NCBI RefSeq assembly: GCF_000730605.1
Contig: NZ_BBIS01000010.1
Location: forward strand, 62,001 to 126,000
Source: Pseudomonas monteilii NBRC 103158 = DSM 14164
GTDB lineage: Bacteria > Pseudomonadota > Gammaproteobacteria > Pseudomonadales > Pseudomonadaceae
Direction of reading: 5' to 3'
DNA: 64,000 nt
Made by a program: the position numbers and the translations under genes. Of the stretch, positions 10,449-19,254 are shown one piece after another. Position 1 is the first letter of the stretch, and every line of letters starts with the position of its first letter. The notes below the pieces were generated by a model. It did not search any database, was not told where the DNA came from, and worked only from the letters and a program-made list of their open reading frames with translations.

Positions 10449-10524
10449 GGGTCGTTAGCTCAGTTGGTAGAGCAGTTGGCTTTTAACCAATTGGTCGTAG
10501 GTTCGAATCCTACACGACCCACCA
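10449..10524 (+). tRNA. tRNA-Lys(UUU)
   Basis: A 76-nt cloverleaf. The acceptor arms GGGTCGT and ACGACCC pair fully, the anticodon loop is CTTTTAA (anticodon TTT), the T arm contains GGTTCGAATCC, and CCA is encoded. tRNA-Lys is a classic insertion site of the PAPI-1/PFGI-1 family of ICEs, which fits what follows. Confidence 0.97.
10480..10524. other. Probable ICE attachment site (tRNA-Lys 3' half)
   Basis: ICEs with this kind of integrase recombine at the 3' part of a tRNA gene, from the anticodon arm to CCA, and leave the tRNA intact. The integrase gene begins its neighbourhood only 338 bases downstream. No second copy of the segment is visible in the window, so the opposite end lies beyond 64,000. 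The exact crossover cannot be set from one end. Confidence 0.6.
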
Positions 10525-10638
10525 TTATTCACAGCGGTTCGTGAGTGCTAGAGAGGGGGGCTTGCCACAGCCATGTCTAGTCTTGCAGCCGTCTGGAGCG
10601 AACCTTAGGCTCGCTTCGGCGTGATGTCAATATGGAAT

Positions 10639-10664
10639 AGCCCGCCACTTATGGCGGGCTTTTT
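10639..10664 (+). terminator. Terminator downstream of tRNA-Lys
   Basis: Perfect 8-bp stem AGCCCGCC / GGCGGGCT with loop ACTTAT and TTTT. The 337 bases between the tRNA and the integrase stop hold this terminator and no gene that I can support. Confidence 0.8.
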
Positions 10665-10861
10665 CGTTCCTGGGCCAAAAAACTCAATGACTTAGGGGAT
10701 TTGCGGGCTGCTCAGCTCTGCGAACCTCGCTTCGCGACGTCTCCAAAACACGCGCAGCCAAAGGCATGGCGCCAGTTTCCTAGCACCAGTGACCTGGGAC
10801 AGTTATGCGCTATCTGCCCTGCTTCAGTTAACCATGTAGTGGCTCATTGCCATTCGTCGGT

Positions 10862-12115
10862 TCAGAACTTCGGGGAGGCACGGGCGTTGTACACAGTGCC
10901 TGCGTCAGCAGAATGAGATCGAGCAAAAGGTGTAGACCCTGTTGTCGATGCCATCAGGCTGAACAGAAGGCTTGGTTGAAAGAGATCTTCGGGCGGTAGC
11001 AAAGCACTGGCACAGCTCTGCCTGAACTCAATCAGCAGATGTTCTGGTGCCGAGCAGCCACCTCCTTGATGATCTTGTTCGATCGTTATTCGTCGACCAG
11101 GCTCTGTGCGGATACCGCTTTCACCTGCATGCGAATTTGGTGCACTACTTTCATCCACCCGACGTACAAGCCTTAATGCCCCCTGCTGCATGCTGCGCTC
11201 ATGCAATACGTCTCGCATGTGGTCATAGTCGGCTTCGATGTAGCTCATCGTGGTAGCGATGTTCGAATGGTTCAGCAGGTTTTTGGTCAGGTGGATGTTT
11301 CTTTCCGGCTGCTTCATCAGATCGGTTGCAAGCGTGTGCCTGAACCGGTGCGGAGTCATCCGTACCCCGAGCCTGATGATCAGCTTCTTGTACATCGCCT
11401 CGACCTGGTCCGAGTTCATTTCATGCCGCTTGTAATGGCGGGAGAAACGATTGACGTTGAACAGCTGGTCATCGGCGCCAAAGCCCGCTCGACCAGCTTC
11501 ATCGACGAGGCGCTGAATGTGCGGCGCTAGCCCATCCATGATGGGAATGCGAAACTCGCGGTGTGTTTTTTCGGTTTCGCCGCGGACGAGAACCAGCCGT
11601 CGATCCCAGTCCACATCCTTCAGCCGGATGCACAGCAGTGCATTCAGCCGTATGCCGGTGTAGTAGAACATCTCGAAAGTTGCCAGCCAGAACCACGCTG
11701 GTGTGATTCTGGCCCGGTCCCCAGTCGACTCCTCCTGGTCAGCAAGACTTCTGAGCCACCGCCTTGCACGGACGATCGCTTCGCCGGCAATGATTTTGCT
11801 CTGTCGCTTCGGTGCAATTACCGTCGTCTTCTTGAATGGGTTCACATCGGTGTTGGGAAGAATCCCATACTCGATGCCGTAACCCCATATTGTTCGGAGG
11901 TGATTGGAGTAAGTGTTCCAGCTGCGCTTAGACAGACCTCCTTCAATCAGCTTGTTCCTTAAGGCAAGGACGTCCCGTCGATCGATGGTCTCCACATCAA
12001 CAGCGTTGCCGAAATTCTTTTCCAGCTTCTTCATTGCCGCGCCGTAGATTTTCGCGCTGGCAGGCCGGAGGTCGTGATCGACGAGGTATTCCCGGAGCAA
12101 TTTCTCGGGCGTCAT
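10862..12115 (-). CDS. Tyrosine-type ICE integrase
   Basis: A 417-residue phage-type tyrosine recombinase expected to integrate and excise the ICE at tRNA-Lys. It has an N-terminal SAM-like DNA-binding domain (about residues 1–85) and a catalytic domain with Arg in TGIRLNALL, the HRFRHTLA box, His in NHSNIATT and the tyrosine in the SYIEADYD segment. About 110 residues follow the tyrosine region and look unstructured, which is long. The ATG overlaps the relaxase stop (ATGA), so integrase and relaxase share a transcript reading toward the tRNA. No excisionase was recognised in the window. Confidence 0.93.
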   Translation of the reverse strand: MTPEKLLREYLVDHDLRPASAKIYGAAMKKLEKNFGNAVDVETIDRRDVLALRNKLIEGGLSKRSWNTYSNHLRTIWGYGIEYGILPNTDVNPFKKTTVIAPKRQSKIIAGEAIVRARRWLRSLADQEESTGDRARITPAWFWLATFEMFYYTGIRLNALLCIRLKDVDWDRRLVLVRGETEKTHREFRIPIMDGLAPHIQRLVDEAGRAGFGADDQLFNVNRFSRHYKRHEMNSDQVEAMYKKLIIRLGVRMTPHRFRHTLATDLMKQPERNIHLTKNLLNHSNIATTMSYIEADYDHMRDVLHERSMQQGALRLVRRVDESSAPNSHAGESGIRTEPGRRITIEQDHQGGGCSAPEHLLIEFRQSCASALLPPEDLFQPSLLFSLMASTTGSTPFARSHSADAGTVYNARASPKF

Positions 12116-13995
12116 TCAGCGGCCCCTTCCGTCACTCGTCGCAAGCTTGGGTTGTTCAGGGGTTGCTCAGCAAATATCAGCTTCGGATCAAGAAGAAGGT
12201 AGCCCCTCAGCTGCGTGGTCTTCCGTGGGCCTACTACATCGTAGGTCCAGATGTTCAGCTGCTTGCTGGTTTTCTGGTGGCTTTTCTCTTTCTCAAATGC
12301 GCGTTGTACATGCTGCCAGGCCGCTGTCCCCGGTTTACCGACGATCCGCTCAAGCTCCGGGTGCTCAAGCACATATCGCTTGAAGATCCCAGGGGTAACG
12401 AGCATTGCTGTGTCGTCGACGGTGTGAATCAGGGCCTTGGTATCGTTGATGATCAATTTGTGGGAGGCGACCCCGGCTTTGAGCCAGGCGATGAAAGCTC
12501 CTCCCAGCGAACTACTCGTAGGCATGGTGGTGACATCTTTTATTGCAGCATTCCTTGCTGTGGCTGCTAGAGAATCGTCAGCCGGCTCCACCTCTTCGAG
12601 TCCTTGCTGGGGAGGGGAGGCGGCTGCTGAGCCTGGGCTAGCACTTAGCTCTTCTGATGGCGCAGTGATATTACTATACAGTGACAGTAATTCTTCGCGC
12701 TCAGACGATCGGATCCCTTCGGTTGGAGTTGGCTGGACTAAGGCTCGAGGTCGTGCCGGCGGTTGAGTTGCGTCGCCCGAGGGGCCGACTGGCTCATCCG
12801 GGACCGCACAGACGGTTTCCGCACTGGTGACCGCCTGCGCGACTGTCTCCGGTTCCTGCTCCAGGGTGAGGCTGCCACCGTATTGAGGGGGACGTTCGTC
12901 CGGATTCGGCCATACGAGTGCCGGCGAGACCTTTAAGAACGTGAAGCTGTTCTTCCAACCGCGGCCGTTATCGATGGTGGCTTTCCAGATCGCCTTATCC
13001 TGGGCATTGGTCTGGATGATTGCCTGGTCCTGCAGCATGTTGAAGAACGGCGCATTGGAGGTTGGCACTCCCTCAATACCCTGGGTCAGCAAGTATGCCC
13101 GGAGCTGGTCTGCTGCTGGTTTACTCACCAGCCAAAGCGCATCTTGCGTTAGCCAACCATCTGCCGGTCCATCTGGGTGATTGAGCTTGAGTTTTTCTCG
13201 CACCAGGAATCGCAGACCGTCGGCCAGTTGTCGCTGCAGCGATTGCTTTGGGGCCGCAAGCGCGCGTTCAGGATTTCCTCCCAGTTGCTGGGCAACGGAA
13301 GCTTTATCCGCCTGGATCACCATTTCGCCGAGGATGCCGGCGTGCTCGTACTGGCCGGCGAGAAGGTAGATCAGTTGCTTCCATAATTCAGGGAAGCCGC
13401 TGAGCCAGTCCAGGATTCCGGTGTCCAGGACTTGCATGTACACAAGAGCTGAAGCAGCCCCGTGCAGTTGATACTCCCTACCTTTCACATACTTGAACCG
13501 GTAGGGGCGGTTGATCGGTCCGTGCCATGGGTGCCATGCGCGGCCATCTTCGAGCTCGACGCGGAGGTCAACAGCGATCTTCCCCAAGTCGTGTAGCAAC
13601 GCGCCGTAGGCAGCCGCTGCAGTCCAGGCTTCTGCTTGAGCAGATTGGGACTCCGGTGGAGCGCCTATTGGCAGAAGGTGCGTCTGCCGGATCTTTAGGG
13701 CATAGGCCATGATCTCCAGGCCGTGGTCCAGGAGTCCGCCAAGGTAGGCATGGTGATGGTTTTCAGAGGCAGGGAGCAGCTGCACCAGCTCAGCGTAGCG
13801 CTCGAGCGGTTTAAGGTAGAGGGTATTGAACTGAGCTCGCGAGAGCGAAGCCCGGCGCCAGATGTTCTCCAGGAGCTGCTGACGGAGTGGGCTCTGCAGG
13901 AGAGCAGTAGCCTTCGCCGGCAGATGGAAGCCCTGTGGTGAGGCTTCTGGTGTTGGTTTAGCCGGTTTGCGGCTCAACCAGGAGAGGAGTTGCAT
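12112..13995 (-). CDS. MobH-family relaxase (TraI_2 domain)
   Basis: The relaxase nicks the ICE at oriT and leads the strand into the recipient. The protein has 627 residues from ATG 13995. The N-terminal domain has the MobH three-histidine motif HHH (80–82) and HD-type metal ligands DH (90–91) and HD (135–136, LLHDLGK). A low-complexity Pro/Ser/Glu linker (about 395–485) leads to a C-terminal winged-helix-like domain. I prefer 13995 over ATG 14007 because a GGAG lies seven bases upstream of it. That GGAG is inside a perfect hairpin, so translation is probably controlled. Confidence 0.92.
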   Translation of the reverse strand: MQLLSWLSRKPAKPTPEASPQGFHLPAKATALLQSPLRQQLLENIWRRASLSRAQFNTLYLKPLERYAELVQLLPASENHHHAYLGGLLDHGLEIMAYALKIRQTHLLPIGAPPESQSAQAEAWTAAAAYGALLHDLGKIAVDLRVELEDGRAWHPWHGPINRPYRFKYVKGREYQLHGAASALVYMQVLDTGILDWLSGFPELWKQLIYLLAGQYEHAGILGEMVIQADKASVAQQLGGNPERALAAPKQSLQRQLADGLRFLVREKLKLNHPDGPADGWLTQDALWLVSKPAADQLRAYLLTQGIEGVPTSNAPFFNMLQDQAIIQTNAQDKAIWKATIDNGRGWKNSFTFLKVSPALVWPNPDERPPQYGGSLTLEQEPETVAQAVTSAETVCAVPDEPVGPSGDATQPPARPRALVQPTPTEGIRSSEREELLSLYSNITAPSEELSASPGSAAASPPQQGLEEVEPADDSLAATARNAAIKDVTTMPTSSSLGGAFIAWLKAGVASHKLIINDTKALIHTVDDTAMLVTPGIFKRYVLEHPELERIVGKPGTAAWQHVQRAFEKEKSHQKTSKQLNIWTYDVVGPRKTTQLRGYLLLDPKLIFAEQPLNNPSLRRVTEGAAE

Positions 13996-14000
13996 AGGTT

Positions 14001-14023
14001 GCTCCATGGGGTGTGCATGGAGC
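14001..14023 (-). promoter_or_regulatory. SD-burying hairpin in the relaxase leader
   Basis: On the transcribed strand GCTCCATG pairs with CATGGAGC across a 7-base loop. The 3' arm contains the GGAG that serves ATG 13995 and also the alternative ATG 14007. Folding should block initiation of the relaxase. The same arrangement recurs in the leaders at 54–62 kb. Confidence 0.65.
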
Positions 14024-14104
14024 GGGCTTTTCTCCTAATGCCAAGATGGCATCAACGGTAAAGCGAATGTCTGCTGCTACGGATTTCTTGGCAAATTGCC
14101 ATCA

Positions 14105-14725
14105 TCAAAAGCCAAATCTTGGAGGCGATGGAGTAGGTGTGAGGTCGATGCGTGGTGCAGGGGGGGAGGGCTTCAACTCTTGGCGATACTGCTCAAGGCT
14201 CATGCTTCCGATGAGCTTGCCACTACTTGAAACACCCATCACTGTCAGCATGCTTTCGGCCGAAACGTGGCTCGACTGGCCACGCCCCCCGCTACCACGC
14301 GCATCGGGTATTCTGAAACTCTGCAGTTTCGTCAAGTACTCCATAAAGGTCGTGTGTGTCACCCCGGTGGTCAGAATATCTGTAATGTCCAGAAAGTACT
14401 CTTCTGGCTCGAAATATTTTTGATTCCAAAGGTCTAGCTCGCCATTTTCTGTAAGGGCGCCGTAGACTATCCAGTGGTGGTCGTAGCTATTGAGTGCCGC
14501 AGTGGCGGCTTCATAGTCATTGAATATCGTTTTTTCTGACTCAATTTCGGAGTAATCTTTTTTGAATTCGACAAGTACGAGTTTATTGTCTTTTCCGAAA
14601 ATTCCGTCGCCTGATGAGCGTTCATGTCGGCCGGCGATCGGCGCAGCGAAGTCTAGTCGATCATTGCTGGCAAGTCTGATAACGAAGTCGTACTCGACAG
14701 TCTTTTCCCACCAAGTTGCTTGCAT
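14105..14725 (-). CDS. Hypothetical protein with a PD-(D/E)XK-like N-terminal half
   Basis: A 206-residue protein I do not recognise as a named family. Residues about 25–60 (RHERSSGDGIFGKDNKLVLVEFKKD) have the spacing of a nuclease core: an Asp, then a beta strand ending in ExK. The C-terminal third is Pro/Ser-rich and looks disordered (PSPPAPRIDLTPTPSPPRFGF). It stands alone on the minus strand, upstream of the relaxase, with its own leader. A nuclease or defence role is possible but unproven. Confidence 0.7.
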   Translation of the reverse strand: MQATWWEKTVEYDFVIRLASNDRLDFAAPIAGRHERSSGDGIFGKDNKLVLVEFKKDYSEIESEKTIFNDYEAATAALNSYDHHWIVYGALTENGELDLWNQKYFEPEEYFLDITDILTTGVTHTTFMEYLTKLQSFRIPDARGSGGRGQSSHVSAESMLTVMGVSSSGKLIGSMSLEQYRQELKPSPPAPRIDLTPTPSPPRFGF

Positions 14726-14844
14726 ATAAGGCTCCTAATCTTTTCCTTTTGTCGGACTTCGTCCGCCCTTTCGGGTAGGGCTTTTACCCTTGTGATCCAT
14801 TCCATTACCCATTCAAGCCCATTTTCTGTTGAGCCATTTAACCT
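14726..14844 (-). promoter_or_regulatory. Leader of the nuclease-like gene with small hairpins
   Basis: The short region holds a CGGAC-TTC-GTCCG hairpin (14753–14765) and GGG/CCC repeats (14767–14790). The AGGAG of the downstream gene lies in a small AAGG…CCTT loop. It resembles the leaders at 54–62 kb but does not fit their full pattern. Confidence 0.35.
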
Positions 14845-15210
14845 TTACTGCTGATGCAGGTGTTTCAGATTCTGAGCGACTTCCATAGCATCGTGGAGGA
14901 CTCGTAATATCTCAACGATTTGATCTGTACCTGCTCGGTAAAACACGATATGTCGAGGTCTAATTACACGCCCGTCAGTCATCTGCAGCACGTTGAATGA
15001 CAGATGCAGGCTGAGAAGCCCCGGGGCAAGCTCATCACGCAATCTGCTGCCTGCTGGCCTCGGCTGCTCAGCTAGGGCGAGGAACGTTTCCTGTAGCAGG
15101 TCTTGATACCGATTCCTGACGGACTCACCGAGCCTCACCTCAGTGAAGCGAAGCGTATCGGCGATGTCGACGCATGCCTGGGGTGATATGCGAACCATGA
15201 CCCTACTCAT
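14845..15210 (-). CDS. parE: RelE/ParE-family toxin
   Basis: A 121-residue protein (from ATG 15210; an internal ATG at 15198 is also possible) of the ParE/RelE toxin fold: VRISPQACVDIADTLRF at the start, and the typical RPRHIVFYRAGTDQIVEILRVLHDAMEV C-terminal strands. ParE-type toxins usually poison gyrase, RelE types cleave mRNA; the sequence does not settle this. The start overlaps the antitoxin stop by eight bases. The pair probably stabilises the ICE. Confidence 0.88.
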   Translation of the reverse strand: MSRVMVRISPQACVDIADTLRFTEVRLGESVRNRYQDLLQETFLALAEQPRPAGSRLRDELAPGLLSLHLSFNVLQMTDGRVIRPRHIVFYRAGTDQIVEILRVLHDAMEVAQNLKHLHQQ

Positions 15211-15484
15211 GCTTTTCGCCCGCCAGTCTTCCAAGATTATTGAGGTAGGCTGCCAGATTGGCCGGATCGATTTCATCGTATTGGCCTGCTTCGACCTGCA
15301 TGATGCCCACTGATGTTGCGTTGCGCAGCGCTTCGAGTCTGGCTGCCTCAGCTGCTTCATGCTCAAGCAGCATCCGGATGCCTGCACGCACGACCTCGCT
15401 GAAGTTCTGGTAACGACCCGTGCTGACTAGTTCATCAATGGACTGCTCCATTGGCTGTGGAACGACGACATTGTGGGTGGCCAT
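15203..15484 (-). CDS. parD: ParD-family antitoxin
   Basis: A 93-residue ribbon-helix-helix protein beginning MATHNVVVPQPMEQSIDELVSTGRYQNFSEVVRAGIRML, characteristic of ParD/CopG antitoxins, with an acidic C-terminal part that would wrap the toxin. It is first in the operon and should repress its own promoter. I use ATG 15484; the frame upstream does not resemble the family. Confidence 0.9.
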   Translation of the reverse strand: MATHNVVVPQPMEQSIDELVSTGRYQNFSEVVRAGIRMLLEHEAAEAARLEALRNATSVGIMQVEAGQYDEIDPANLAAYLNNLGRLAGEKHE

Positions 15485-15597
15485 GGATGTGAACCTGATG
15501 AGTGGTGATGGCGTTTTATGCCATACCCCTTGCGAAAATGCCAAAGCTGTCGTATATCTGATGGCAAGATGCTCTCATAGGGCAAGGAGATTGAATC

Positions 15598-15948
15598 ATG
15601 ACTGCAGCCGCCAAACACTCGATTGCCTTCCGCTTAGGCCGGGCCCTGGGAGGTGTGGCGCGCTTCTGCATGCATGACTTGAATCCGACAATCCGTTGGG
15701 TTAAGCGGGGAGTCCTCGCCATGGTAATTGCGCTCATTTTAGCCAACTCGATAAGCTGGCTTATGTCGGTGCTGCTGACGGTCATTTCACTTGCTCTCGG
15801 CCTGTACGCACTTTCCAAAGCTGACCTGGATAAGGTTGATATGTTCTCCGAGGATAAAGAAGCCCCCTATGGTCGGGACGGAGTTATGGGCTGCCCTCTC
15901 AATATGTGGGGCGAGCGTACTGACGGTCTTGATCGGGATCTTCCTTGA
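15598..15948 (+). CDS. DUF3742-type membrane protein
   Basis: A 116-residue protein with a hydrophobic region of two adjacent segments (about residues 38–72, VLAMVIALILANSISWLMSVLLTVISLALGLYAL by composition) and a polar C terminus. Small proteins of this type (DUF3742) are commonly found beside traG in PAPI-1-like ICEs, on the opposite strand, exactly as here. The function is unknown. An AAGGAG site precedes ATG 15598. Confidence 0.7.
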   Translation: MTAAAKHSIAFRLGRALGGVARFCMHDLNPTIRWVKRGVLAMVIALILANSISWLMSVLLTVISLALGLYALSKADLDKVDMFSEDKEAPYGRDGVMGCPLNMWGERTDGLDRDLP

Positions 15949-15987
15949 AAAGCTTGGTCGCAGTAAAGGACCAAGCTTTTATCAACG

Positions 15988-17517
15988 CTACTGCCCACCG
16001 ATTGACTTCACTGCCTTCTGAGCCATTTGTCCCCCTTCGCTGCCAGCTTTTCCTACAGCGTCGGATCCTTTGGTTAGACCGTTAAGGATCGTCCCTGTTT
16101 GCACTCCAGCCCAGCCGAGAGCAACTATCCAGAAGGTCGGGAGGATGATGAACATCGAACCCATGACGAAGTTCAGAATCGCGTCTTGAGTGGTGGTGTT
16201 CAAGCCCATCACTGGATCAAAGGATAGGTGTGGTGAGCCCGAACCATACAAAACGTCGATGATTGTGCTGTCGACCCATCTTGCCAGTTGGAACCAAAAG
16301 TCTACAAATATTAACGCGAACATTGTTACTGACATGGTCATGGCAACTTTCAGTTGATACGCACCGATTATCAGCACCAGTGGAATGCTGATGACCATGG
16401 CCATCTTGAGGAAGGCCACTACCATCGGTAAGGCTTGGCGCACCATGTCCATCGCCGGGAAGAAGGCCAGCGACCCGACGGCGACCCCCAATGTTCCGCC
16501 TGCACGTGCAAGGCCGTTCCAGACGGTTCCATCGACCTGTCCACCATAATCGGTGTAGACGTCGCCGTTGACCTGGCTAGAAGGCGACACGAGCTGGCGA
16601 ATCATCGAGTCGGTGACTTCCTCCTGGGACAGCCACTTTGCCCACCCGAGGAACTGGTTCAGCAAACTAGGATCGACTTGGGCTTTCAGTCGGTCCCGCA
16701 GGCCGATGTTCCCGTCAGACCACCACTGTTTGCAAGTGGGATACCCACCACCACCGGTAACCTGGGGCATGCCATCATCTCGTTTCGTGTCATACGGCCA
16801 GGATGTACGGGGTGTTCTGGAGTAATCCGTGTCGTAGTAACCAGCCGTGTTCAGCAGGTAGTGGGACCCGATCCAGTTCAGGTCCTGTAGGGCCTTCTGG
16901 TCTTTGGCGATCGACCCTATGTCGGGCTGACGCATGAACAGGCGCGCGCGGGAAGGGCCGAAGCAATCATGGGTGAAGTCTGCCACCTCCTGCGCGAGCA
17001 GAGGATTGCCGATCCTCATCGCGTCGACCTCCATGCGCATTTGCCTGAGATCTGTACCGCAGGGGATTGCTGCAACAGCGCCGCTATTCAACCCCTTGGA
17101 CAGCGCGTGTACGAGCGCCCACCACACCGGCACCTTCGCGCTCTTGCCGGCCAACGAGCTGAAGGTGGTGTTCCAGCCTGTCTCCGAGGGCGCCGGCGTC
17201 AGTACCTGGCACTGCTTCCCTCGCGCCTGGTCGAACTGCAGAGTGTCAAATCCCACGGAGATGGCTGGCACAGCACACAGTGAAACAACCACATACCCAA
17301 CGTACAGCTGGGTTTCAATGCGAGCCAGGGACAGCACCCCCTTGTTGCCCTCGTCAGCGCCTTCTCCTCGGACTTTGATCCACTCACGGGCCACGATGAT
17401 GATAAAGGGCAGGGCGAAAAGGCCCGTGTCCGAAATCATGTCCCAGATCCCGTTGTTGATGATCCACCCTACCAGGGTGAGGTAATACTCGAGGTAGTCG
17501 TTCGTATAGAGCGTCAT
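15988..17517 (-). CDS. traG: Conjugal transfer protein TraG (N-terminal domain type)
   Basis: A 509-residue inner-membrane protein of the ICE type IV secretion system, related to the N-terminal part of F-plasmid TraG, which takes part in mating-pair stabilisation. Membrane segments occur near residues 15–60 and in a cluster at about 350–470, separated by a large periplasmic portion with paired cysteines. I start at ATG 17517, which overlaps the previous stop as ATGA; upstream codons in frame belong to the neighbour. It is the last gene of the T4SS operon. Confidence 0.87.
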   Translation of the reverse strand: MTLYTNDYLEYYLTLVGWIINNGIWDMISDTGLFALPFIIIVAREWIKVRGEGADEGNKGVLSLARIETQLYVGYVVVSLCAVPAISVGFDTLQFDQARGKQCQVLTPAPSETGWNTTFSSLAGKSAKVPVWWALVHALSKGLNSGAVAAIPCGTDLRQMRMEVDAMRIGNPLLAQEVADFTHDCFGPSRARLFMRQPDIGSIAKDQKALQDLNWIGSHYLLNTAGYYDTDYSRTPRTSWPYDTKRDDGMPQVTGGGGYPTCKQWWSDGNIGLRDRLKAQVDPSLLNQFLGWAKWLSQEEVTDSMIRQLVSPSSQVNGDVYTDYGGQVDGTVWNGLARAGGTLGVAVGSLAFFPAMDMVRQALPMVVAFLKMAMVISIPLVLIIGAYQLKVAMTMSVTMFALIFVDFWFQLARWVDSTIIDVLYGSGSPHLSFDPVMGLNTTTQDAILNFVMGSMFIILPTFWIVALGWAGVQTGTILNGLTKGSDAVGKAGSEGGQMAQKAVKSIGGQ

Positions 17518-17876
17518 AAGACCTCCGACCAGGTGATTGGCGCCTTCGAAATCTCGATGATCACGAACAACAGGAGTACCAGGAACTCGATCCGCTGAAC
17601 CCCCTTGGACGACTGATCTTCGTCGCTCCCAGGCAGACGCGCCTTGAGCTTCACCCACGCGAAGACGATGCTGCCATAGAGGGCGAGTCGCCATAGCAAC
17701 AGTGGCAGGTAATTGCCCTCACGCCACTTCAACCAGGTGTCGAACACGCCCAGATGATTGACCGCGATGACGCCGAGCAACACGCTCAGCAACAGCATCA
17801 CCACGCTCAATAACACGCCTCCCAGGAGGACTTTGAGGGGGTGGGCTTTTTTCTCGACATCTTCCGACATGGTCAC
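17514..17876 (-). CDS. Small T4SS-associated membrane protein
   Basis: A 120-residue protein with three hydrophobic segments (about 18–40, 58–78 and 95–112). I recognise it only by place: a small membrane protein of this size commonly lies between the PFL_4711-type gene and traG in ICEs of this class. It overlaps its neighbours by four bases at both ends, so it is part of the same coupled operon. No catalytic motif is seen. Confidence 0.75.
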   Translation of the reverse strand: MTMSEDVEKKAHPLKVLLGGVLLSVVMLLLSVLLGVIAVNHLGVFDTWLKWREGNYLPLLLWRLALYGSIVFAWVKLKARLPGSDEDQSSKGVQRIEFLVLLLFVIIEISKAPITWSEVL

Positions 17877-19234
17877 TCCTTGCCGGCAGGCTTCTGCAGC
17901 TGAATCAGGCGATCCTGTTCAGGCGCCGCTTCGTAGATCGAGCGGGAACTTTCGGCGCGCGACTTGCTGCGCTCGATGATCTTCATCGGAGAGTTGTTGG
18001 CGAGCTGCTGCCGCATGTCGAGCTCGGTCTTGAGGTTGGTGATGAGTTGCTGAAGCGTGTCGACCTGGCCGAGTGTGGCCTCAACGGCGAGCTTGTTCGC
18101 ATTCACGTTGGGTTCCTTGCTGCCTGTAATCAGCATGCGCTGCAGCAGCAGACCTTTCTCCAGGACATCAGCCAGGGCGACCTCGGACGCCAGGCGGGAG
18201 GCCAATACTGCCTGATCCCGCTCGTCACGAAGGGCAGTAACTACGCCGCGGGTAATGGGGAGGGAGTCGCTGCTTGCTTCACGCAGCTTCTCGGAGGTGA
18301 TCTGTGTCCCGGGCTTCAAGAGCTCCTGCAGGGCCGCGAGCTTCTTGTCGTATGTTTCCTGGATCAGCGGGGTCAAGCCCACACCCGGAGTCGAGGTGGT
18401 CGTGCATCCTTCACAGGTCTGCAACTGCTGTTCACCCAGGACCCGGTTTGCGAACTGGGCGGCTTCGGCCGGAGACTCCCAACTGCCGCATACCAGTCCA
18501 TTGGAGCAGCTGGACTGCGGGATGCTCGAGGTGTCCTGAGCTGCGCGGTTGTTGAGGAGGTTGTAGCCTGCTTTGGCAACATCCCCAACCACTTTGATGG
18601 GCTGCTGCCCATTGCCACCGGCCTGTTTACCGCCGACCCAGGTCACGCCGTTCGATCCTGGAGCTTGCTCGACCTTGTCGACCACTGCCACGGCATCGTT
18701 GCTCGATGCCAGGGCTTGCCCCATCTTCTGACCTTCGGCAACCTTGCCCCACCCCATCTGGCCGCCGGCAATGTCGGCCATCCGTTCGGCCATCGCCCTG
18801 CAGGTTCCCTTCGATCGGTCGTAGTCGAGGCGCGCCTGCAGGATCCCGTTGGTCAGCAGGTTGTAGAGGGCGGGATTTGCCCGCTGCAGAATCAGTGCCG
18901 GCAACGACGTGACAGCGCCGGTCGCGTTCTGGATGACGCTGCCCATGATCTGTTGGAAGCCCTGTGTTGCGCCGTTCAGCTGGTTCTGCAGGGTGTTGCT
19001 GAGGTCCATGTTTCCGCAGACCAGGTTGTTCTGCCAGCCGGCGCCGACGGTGATGCTTTCCATCTGGCCAGCGCTGCCCATCTGGACAGCGCTGCCGCCG
19101 CCGATACTGTAGAGCACGTCGTCCCCGATCACGCTGCCCTGGGACTCCACCTTGATTGGGTCGGCGGCCTCAGCCATACACCAGGTACTGCCCATGCCAG
19201 TAGCGAGAATGATGGCGATGGTAAATTTGTTCAT
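17873..19234 (-). CDS. ICE conjugation protein, PFL_4711 family
   Basis: A 453-residue exported protein with a signal peptide (MNKFTIAIILATGMGSTWCMAEA). It is rich in Gln and helical in its C-terminal half, with cysteine pairs (CSNGLVCGSW, CEGCTTTS) that probably form periplasmic disulfides. Position after the TraU-like gene and before traG matches the PFL_4711 family (TIGR03755) of integrating conjugative elements, counterpart of F TraH. ATG 19234 is preferred over 19246 because a GGAG lies upstream. Confidence 0.85.
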   Translation of the reverse strand: MNKFTIAIILATGMGSTWCMAEAADPIKVESQGSVIGDDVLYSIGGGSAVQMGSAGQMESITVGAGWQNNLVCGNMDLSNTLQNQLNGATQGFQQIMGSVIQNATGAVTSLPALILQRANPALYNLLTNGILQARLDYDRSKGTCRAMAERMADIAGGQMGWGKVAEGQKMGQALASSNDAVAVVDKVEQAPGSNGVTWVGGKQAGGNGQQPIKVVGDVAKAGYNLLNNRAAQDTSSIPQSSCSNGLVCGSWESPAEAAQFANRVLGEQQLQTCEGCTTTSTPGVGLTPLIQETYDKKLAALQELLKPGTQITSEKLREASSDSLPITRGVVTALRDERDQAVLASRLASEVALADVLEKGLLLQRMLITGSKEPNVNANKLAVEATLGQVDTLQQLITNLKTELDMRQQLANNSPMKIIERSKSRAESSRSIYEAAPEQDRLIQLQKPAGKE

Positions 19235-19254
19235 ATAGCTCTCCATGTCTTATC

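Noticed and set aside
10525-10861. A short attachment repeat or small excisionase gene next to the tRNA
   Set aside because: No second copy of the tRNA 3' end and no small HTH gene with a ribosome site were found here.
15598-15948. Frameshift at the end of the DUF3742-type gene
   Set aside because: The C terminus looks unusual, but no homopolymer run or clear continuation in another frame supports a shift.
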